DNA of 9,073 nt from Burkholderiaceae bacterium. GTDB taxonomy: Bacteria > Pseudomonadota > Gammaproteobacteria > Burkholderiales > Burkholderiaceae. Both the position numbers and the translations under genes were made by a program. The notes beneath the pieces are model-generated. The model saw only the letters and a list, made by a program, of their open reading frames with translations. It did no database searches and was not told the DNA's origin. The stretch's first letter is position 1. Each line of letters opens with the position of its first letter. The stretch is from NCBI GenBank assembly GCA_030151165.1, contig JASLEM010000074.1, positions 1-9,073 on the forward strand, in the 5' to 3' direction. Positions 6,447 through 9,073 of the stretch are shown here, piece after piece.

Positions 6447-6510
6447 AACCCGACGCCGCGGTGCGAAAGCCCACCCCCACAAGCGGGAAACGACATCGGC
6501 GCCAAATGGC

Positions 6511-6516
6511 TATGCT
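6511..6516 (+). promoter_or_regulatory. candidate -10 element for the 142-residue gene
   Basis: TATGCT at 6511-6516 is among the most AT-rich hexamers in this spacer and lies 39 bases before the ATG at 6556. A short dyad GCCA-AA-TGGC (6501-6510) precedes it directly. No good -35 is seen. Confidence 0.3.
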
Positions 6517-6555
6517 CGCGCACCATCCCCACGGCCACGCCCGCGCCCCCGCCCC

Positions 6556-6984
6556 ATGAGCGACGACACCCTCGCCTCCGATCGACACCCCGCCACGGGC
6601 CGCCAGGCCCTGGTGCGCGACGAGGGCGAATCGGTCTGGCTGTACCTGACGGACGTCGACGGCCGCGAGCTCGTCGCCGACTGCTGGCTGTTCAACACGA
6701 TCATCGCGCCGGACGACCTGTCCGACTTCACGAGCAGCCGCGACCGCCCGCCGCCGGCCACCTCGCGCTTCACCGGCCCCGACGCGCGCCGCGGCCTGCC
6801 GGGGCTTGCCGAGATGACGCTGGCCTGGTCGGCGGACGGCCACGACGTCTGCGTGCGCATGGCCGGCGTGCCGATCGGCTTCATCGACTCGCGCCGGCGC
6901 CAGGGCTACAGCCGCCACCTGCGGGCCGACGGGCCGTTCGGGCAGCGCTTCGACGACCTCAAGTACCGCGAGCTCTTCGGCTAG
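6556..6984 (+). CDS. hypothetical protein, 142 residues, function unknown
   Basis: I do not recognise a named family. The protein is soluble, with no signal peptide or membrane segment. Notable parts are ALVRDEGESVWLYLTDVDGR (18-37), DCWLFNTIIAP (42-52), a Pro-rich turn DRPPPATSRF (63-72), LAEMTLAWSADGHDVCVRMA (84-103), GVPIGFIDSRRRQGYSRHL (104-122), and a C-terminal FDDLKYRELFG. The alternating hydrophobic strands suggest a small beta-rich fold. I have a pattern-level impression that similar short proteobacterial proteins exist, with SVWLYLT and WLFN conserved, but I cannot verify it. Codon use with GC-rich third positions and a coherent protein pattern support a real gene. ATG at 6556 is the first start after the candidate promoter; there is no Shine-Dalgarno. 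The frame stays open upstream to 6244, but that part overlaps the DUF4212 gene and is not protein-like. It diverges from the symporter operon, and the rhomboid gene follows after 104 bases. Confidence 0.8.
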   Translation: MSDDTLASDRHPATGRQALVRDEGESVWLYLTDVDGRELVADCWLFNTIIAPDDLSDFTSSRDRPPPATSRFTGPDARRGLPGLAEMTLAWSADGHDVCVRMAGVPIGFIDSRRRQGYSRHLRADGPFGQRFDDLKYRELFG

Positions 6985-7006
6985 GCGGGAACTTCCGCCG
7001 GTGCGC

Positions 7007-7025
7007 AGGCCTCTGACGAGGCTTT
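7007..7025 (+). terminator. weak terminator-like hairpin after the 142-residue gene
   Basis: GCCTC-TGAC-GAGGC (7009-7022) forms a perfect 5-bp stem with a tetraloop, extendable by a G-U and an A-U pair, and is followed by only TTT. It lies about 25 bases after the stop codon at 6984. The short T-run makes efficient termination doubtful. Confidence 0.35.
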
Positions 7026-7051
7026 GCGGCCCCGGCATCCGCGTCGCCGAC

Positions 7052-7057
7052 GACAAT
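7052..7057 (+). promoter_or_regulatory. candidate -10 element of the rhomboid gene
   Basis: GACAAT, four of six matches to TATAAT, sits 31 bases before the TTG start at 7089. A start near 7064 would leave a leader containing the ribosome binding site. No clear -35 is seen. Confidence 0.25.
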
Positions 7058-7077
7058 CCGGCCTGGCCCACCGAAAC

Positions 7078-7082
7078 AGGAA
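7078..7082 (+). promoter_or_regulatory. Shine-Dalgarno AGGAA that supports a TTG start
   Basis: AGGAA is separated by six bases from TTG at 7089-7091, an ideal spacing. It favours TTG over the first in-frame ATG (codon 18, at 7140), which has no such sequence upstream and would start directly inside the first hydrophobic segment. Confidence 0.65.
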
Positions 7083-7088
7083 CCCGTC

Positions 7089-7934
7089 TTGTCCCATCCC
7101 GTCTGGAGCACCCCCGCGTCGCGACGCACCTTCCCCGTGATGACGGTGCTGCTGGTCGCGCTCAACGTCGGCGTCTACGCCTGGCAGGTGCTGTCGGGGG
7201 TGTCGTGGCTGAAGCCGTCGTCCGACGACCTCACGGCCTGGGGCGCGAACCTGTCCGTCTTCACGCTCACGGGCGACTGGTGGCGGCTCGCGACCAGCAT
7301 GTTCCTGCACGGCGGCTTCAACCACCTCGGGCTCAACATGCTCGCGCTGGCGCTCGCCGGGCCGCGCACGGAACACGAGTTCGGGCGCGCCCGGATGCTG
7401 GCGGTGTACGTGGTGGGCGGGCTGGTGGCGAGCTGCGCCAGCACGATCTGGTCGGGGCTGCACACGTTCACGACCGACGCCGCCGGGCACGAAGTCATCG
7501 CCACCACCGTCGGTGCCGGCGCGTCGGGCGCGATCATGGCGCTGCTCGGCGCGCTGCTCGCGGCGGCGCTGCTGGGCATGCCGGAGTCGGACGGCTCGCT
7601 CCATCGCCCGATGGTCGACAAGGGCCTGCTGCAGCTGATCGTGCTCAACATCGCGACCGGCTTCTTCATCGCCGGCATCGACCAGGCGGCGCACGTGGGC
7701 GGCGTCGTGGGCGGGTTCGCGGTCGGGGCGATCTTCGCGTTCGCCAGCCACCGCGGCGGCGCGGCGGCGACGGCGCTGCGCGCGGCCGCGACGCTGCTGC
7801 TGCTGGGCGCCTGCTTCGCGGGCGTCGCGCGCCTGGGCCACCGCGAGCAGTTCCGCGACCTGCGCATCCAGCTGCAGCTGGAGCAGGCCGTGCGCGCGCA
7901 CGGGGCGAAGCACCACGGGCCCTGGGCGCGGTAG
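7089..7934 (+). CDS. rhomboid family intramembrane serine protease
   Basis: A 281-residue polytopic membrane protease expected to cleave transmembrane segments of partner proteins inside the cytoplasmic membrane; the substrate is unknown. All rhomboid hallmarks are present: WWRLATSMFLHGGFNHLGLNM (64-84) contains the WR motif and the HxxxxHxxxN array (H74, H79, N83); GAGASGA (142-148) contains the nucleophile Ser146; AAHVGGVVGG (200-209) contains the catalytic His202. About seven hydrophobic segments are seen (near 18-36, 76-92, 103-122, 145-163, 178-196, 202-220, 227-247), followed by a hydrophilic C-terminal tail with QLQLEQAVRAHG (261-272). The longer TM3-TM4 loop (about 123-143) precedes the serine. 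It therefore looks catalytically competent. TTG at 7089 is chosen from the Shine-Dalgarno at 7078-7082. It may be transcribed alone or by read-through from the 142-residue gene. prfB follows after 161 bases. Confidence 0.95.
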   Translation: MSHPVWSTPASRRTFPVMTVLLVALNVGVYAWQVLSGVSWLKPSSDDLTAWGANLSVFTLTGDWWRLATSMFLHGGFNHLGLNMLALALAGPRTEHEFGRARMLAVYVVGGLVASCASTIWSGLHTFTTDAAGHEVIATTVGAGASGAIMALLGALLAAALLGMPESDGSLHRPMVDKGLLQLIVLNIATGFFIAGIDQAAHVGGVVGGFAVGAIFAFASHRGGAAATALRAAATLLLLGACFAGVARLGHREQFRDLRIQLQLEQAVRAHGAKHHGPWAR

Positions 7935-8095
7935 CCGCGCGGCGGCGAAGGCACGGCTGCGGCAGGCGCATCCGCGGCCGCCGCCCCGGCGAGCCGCGTC
8001 CATGCGAAAATCACCCCTCGGCCCGCAGCCCGCGGGCGGCCTGACCACCCAGGCGCGTTCGCCGCAGCGCGACCGTGCCAAGACACAGATCCATC
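7935..8095 (+). promoter_or_regulatory. 161-base spacer before prfB with possible promoter
   Basis: The spacer is GC-rich. A possible long-loop stem GCGGCGGC/GCCGCCGC (7939-7946 with 7977-7984) has no T-run. TG-C-GAAAAT (8003-8011) is an AT-rich, extended -10-like element about 85 bases before the prfB ATG. A 10-bp palindrome GCCCGCGGGC (8028-8037) follows it. No small gene is supported, and no strong Shine-Dalgarno precedes the ATG at 8096. Confidence 0.3.
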
Positions 8096-9073
8096 ATGGA
8101 CATCGAACGCATCAACGCCATCGGCCACCAGATCGCCGACCTGACCGAGCGCACCTCCGCGCTCAGGGGGTATCTTTGACTACGACCGGAAGTCGCACCG
8201 ACTGACGGAAGTCAACGCCACCCTCGAGAACCCGGACGTCTGGAACGATCCGAAGCGCGCCCAGGAGCTGGGCCGCGAGAAACGCTCGCTCGAGGAAGTC
8301 GTCAACACGATCGACCACCTGACCAGCAACCTCGCCGACAACGGCGAGCTCTACGAGATGGTCAAGGAGGAAGGCGACGAGGACGGCCTGCAGGCCATCG
8401 AGGCCGACGCCGCCAAGCTCGCCGAGACCGTCGAGGGACTCGAGTTCCGCCGCATGTTCAACAACCCGGCCGACCCGAGCAACTGCTTCATCGACATCCA
8501 GGCCGGCGCCGGCGGCACCGAGGCCTGCGACTGGGCCGGCATGCTGCTGCGCCAGTACCTGAAGTACGCGGAGCGCAAGGGCTTCAAGGCGACGATGGAA
8601 GACGAGACGCCGGGCGAAGTCGCCGGCATCAAGAGCGCGACGATCAAGGTCGAGGGCGAGTACGCGTTCGGCCACCTGCGCACCGAGACCGGCGTGCACC
8701 GCCTGGTGCGCAAGAGCCCGTTCGACTCGTCGGGCGGCCGTCACACGTCGTTCGCGTCGCTGTTCGTCTACCCGGAAGTGGACGACAGCATCGAGATCGA
8801 CATCAACCCGGCCGACGTGCGCACCGACACCTTCCGCGCGTCCGGCGCCGGCGGCCAGCACATCAACAAGACCGACTCGGCCGTCCGCCTGACGCACATC
8901 CCGACCGGCATCGTCGTGCAGTGCCAGGACGGCCGCAGCCAGCACAGCAACCGCGACGTCGCCTGGCGCCGCCTGCGCTCGCGCCTGTACGACCACGAGA
9001 TGAAGAAGCGCCTCGAGGAACAGCAGAAGCTGGAGGACACCAAGACCGACGTCGGCTGGGGCCACCAGATCCG
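8096..9073 (+). CDS. prfB: peptide chain release factor 2 (RF2), programmed +1 frameshift, 3' end cut by window edge
   Basis: RF2 recognises UAA and UGA in the ribosomal A site and triggers peptidyl-tRNA hydrolysis. The coding sequence is 8096-8176 joined to 8178-9073. Frame 0 encodes 27 residues, [20 protein letters not shown] then SALRGYL, and ends at TGA (8177-8179). After +1 slippage on CTT it continues as [20 protein letters not shown] and onward to the window edge. Visible RF2 features are the stop-codon-reading tripeptide SPF (207-209, in KSPFDSSG) and the catalytic GGQ (252-254, in [12 protein letters not shown]), with spacing as in E. coli (205-207 and 250-252). The residue two before the glycine run is Ala (248), the variant usual outside E. 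coli K-12. About 325 residues are visible; comparison with E. coli suggests that only the last 50 or so are missing. The frameshift is autoregulatory: low RF2 slows termination at UGA and favours slippage. lysS is often the next gene in proteobacteria but lies outside the window. Confidence 0.97.
8165..8180 (+). promoter_or_regulatory. prfB programmed +1 ribosomal frameshift site
   Basis: The bases AGGGGGTATCTTTGAC carry the internal Shine-Dalgarno-like AGGGGG (8165-8170), a three-base spacer TAT, the slippery CTT (8174-8176) and in-frame TGA followed by C (8177-8180), a poor termination context. This arrangement is the same as in E. coli prfB. Confidence 0.96.

Noticed and set aside
6412..7071. 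Minus-strand open frame across the 142-residue gene
   Set aside because: It has no coherent protein pattern, while the plus-strand gene has ordered hydrophobic and polar islands.
8096..8179. prfB as a pseudogene with an early stop
   Set aside because: The stop sits in the exact programmed frameshift element, and all downstream RF2 motifs are intact.
8002..8205. Small plus-strand open frame overlapping the prfB start
   Set aside because: It is in a different frame from RF2, has Arg/His/Pro-rich content and no ribosome binding site.
1..9073. Mobile element, CRISPR array, defence system or phage remnant
   Set aside because: No transposase, integrase, direct-repeat spacer pattern, terminal inverted repeat, tRNA scar or composition break was seen on either strand.

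Overview
The window is very GC-rich (about 70% by eye) and densely packed with ordinary chromosomal genes. GC-rich third positions, the release factor 2 sequence, and a two-subunit symporter of the VC_2705/DUF4212 type suggest a betaproteobacterium of the order Burkholderiales (Rubrivivax/Leptothrix/Roseateles-like). The genus is an inference. No tRNA, rRNA, CRISPR array, insertion sequence, integrase or phage gene was seen. No gene-free stretch exceeds 300 bases; the longest is the 220-base divergent spacer at 6336-6555.

Layout. (1) 1-2172, minus strand: a SSAT-like GNAT acetyltransferase, followed 62 bases downstream by an AMP-forming acyl-CoA synthetase that runs off the left edge before its C-terminal catalytic-lysine motif. 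(2) 2243-3852, plus strand: an alpha/beta hydrolase with a complete candidate triad, then a glycine-zipper protein with a strong Shine-Dalgarno. (3) 3868-6335, minus strand, convergent with the previous block: a two-gene operon of a DUF4212 small subunit and a 703-residue sodium:solute symporter overlapping by ATGA. (4) 6556-7934, plus strand: a 142-residue protein of unknown function, a possible weak terminator, and a rhomboid intramembrane serine protease starting at TTG. (5) 8096-9073, plus strand: prfB (release factor 2) with the classical autoregulatory +1 frameshift site, cut by the right edge.

How the genes work together. The symporter pair probably imports a short monocarboxylate with sodium. 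The acyl-CoA synthetase could activate a carboxylic acid to its CoA thioester. The two are not in one operon, so this link is only suggestive. The other genes look like unrelated housekeeping or accessory functions.

I see no clear new multi-gene system. The observations most worth a second look are: the prfB recoding site; a canonical EF-hand-like loop and a long charged insert in the symporter; an in-phase A_AAA_AAG slippery heptamer in the GNAT gene whose -1 frame runs open into the downstream synthetase frame; a 7-bp tandem repeat overlapping the DUF4212 start codon; -10-like hexamers very close to several start codons that lack a Shine-Dalgarno; and the unknown 142-residue protein.
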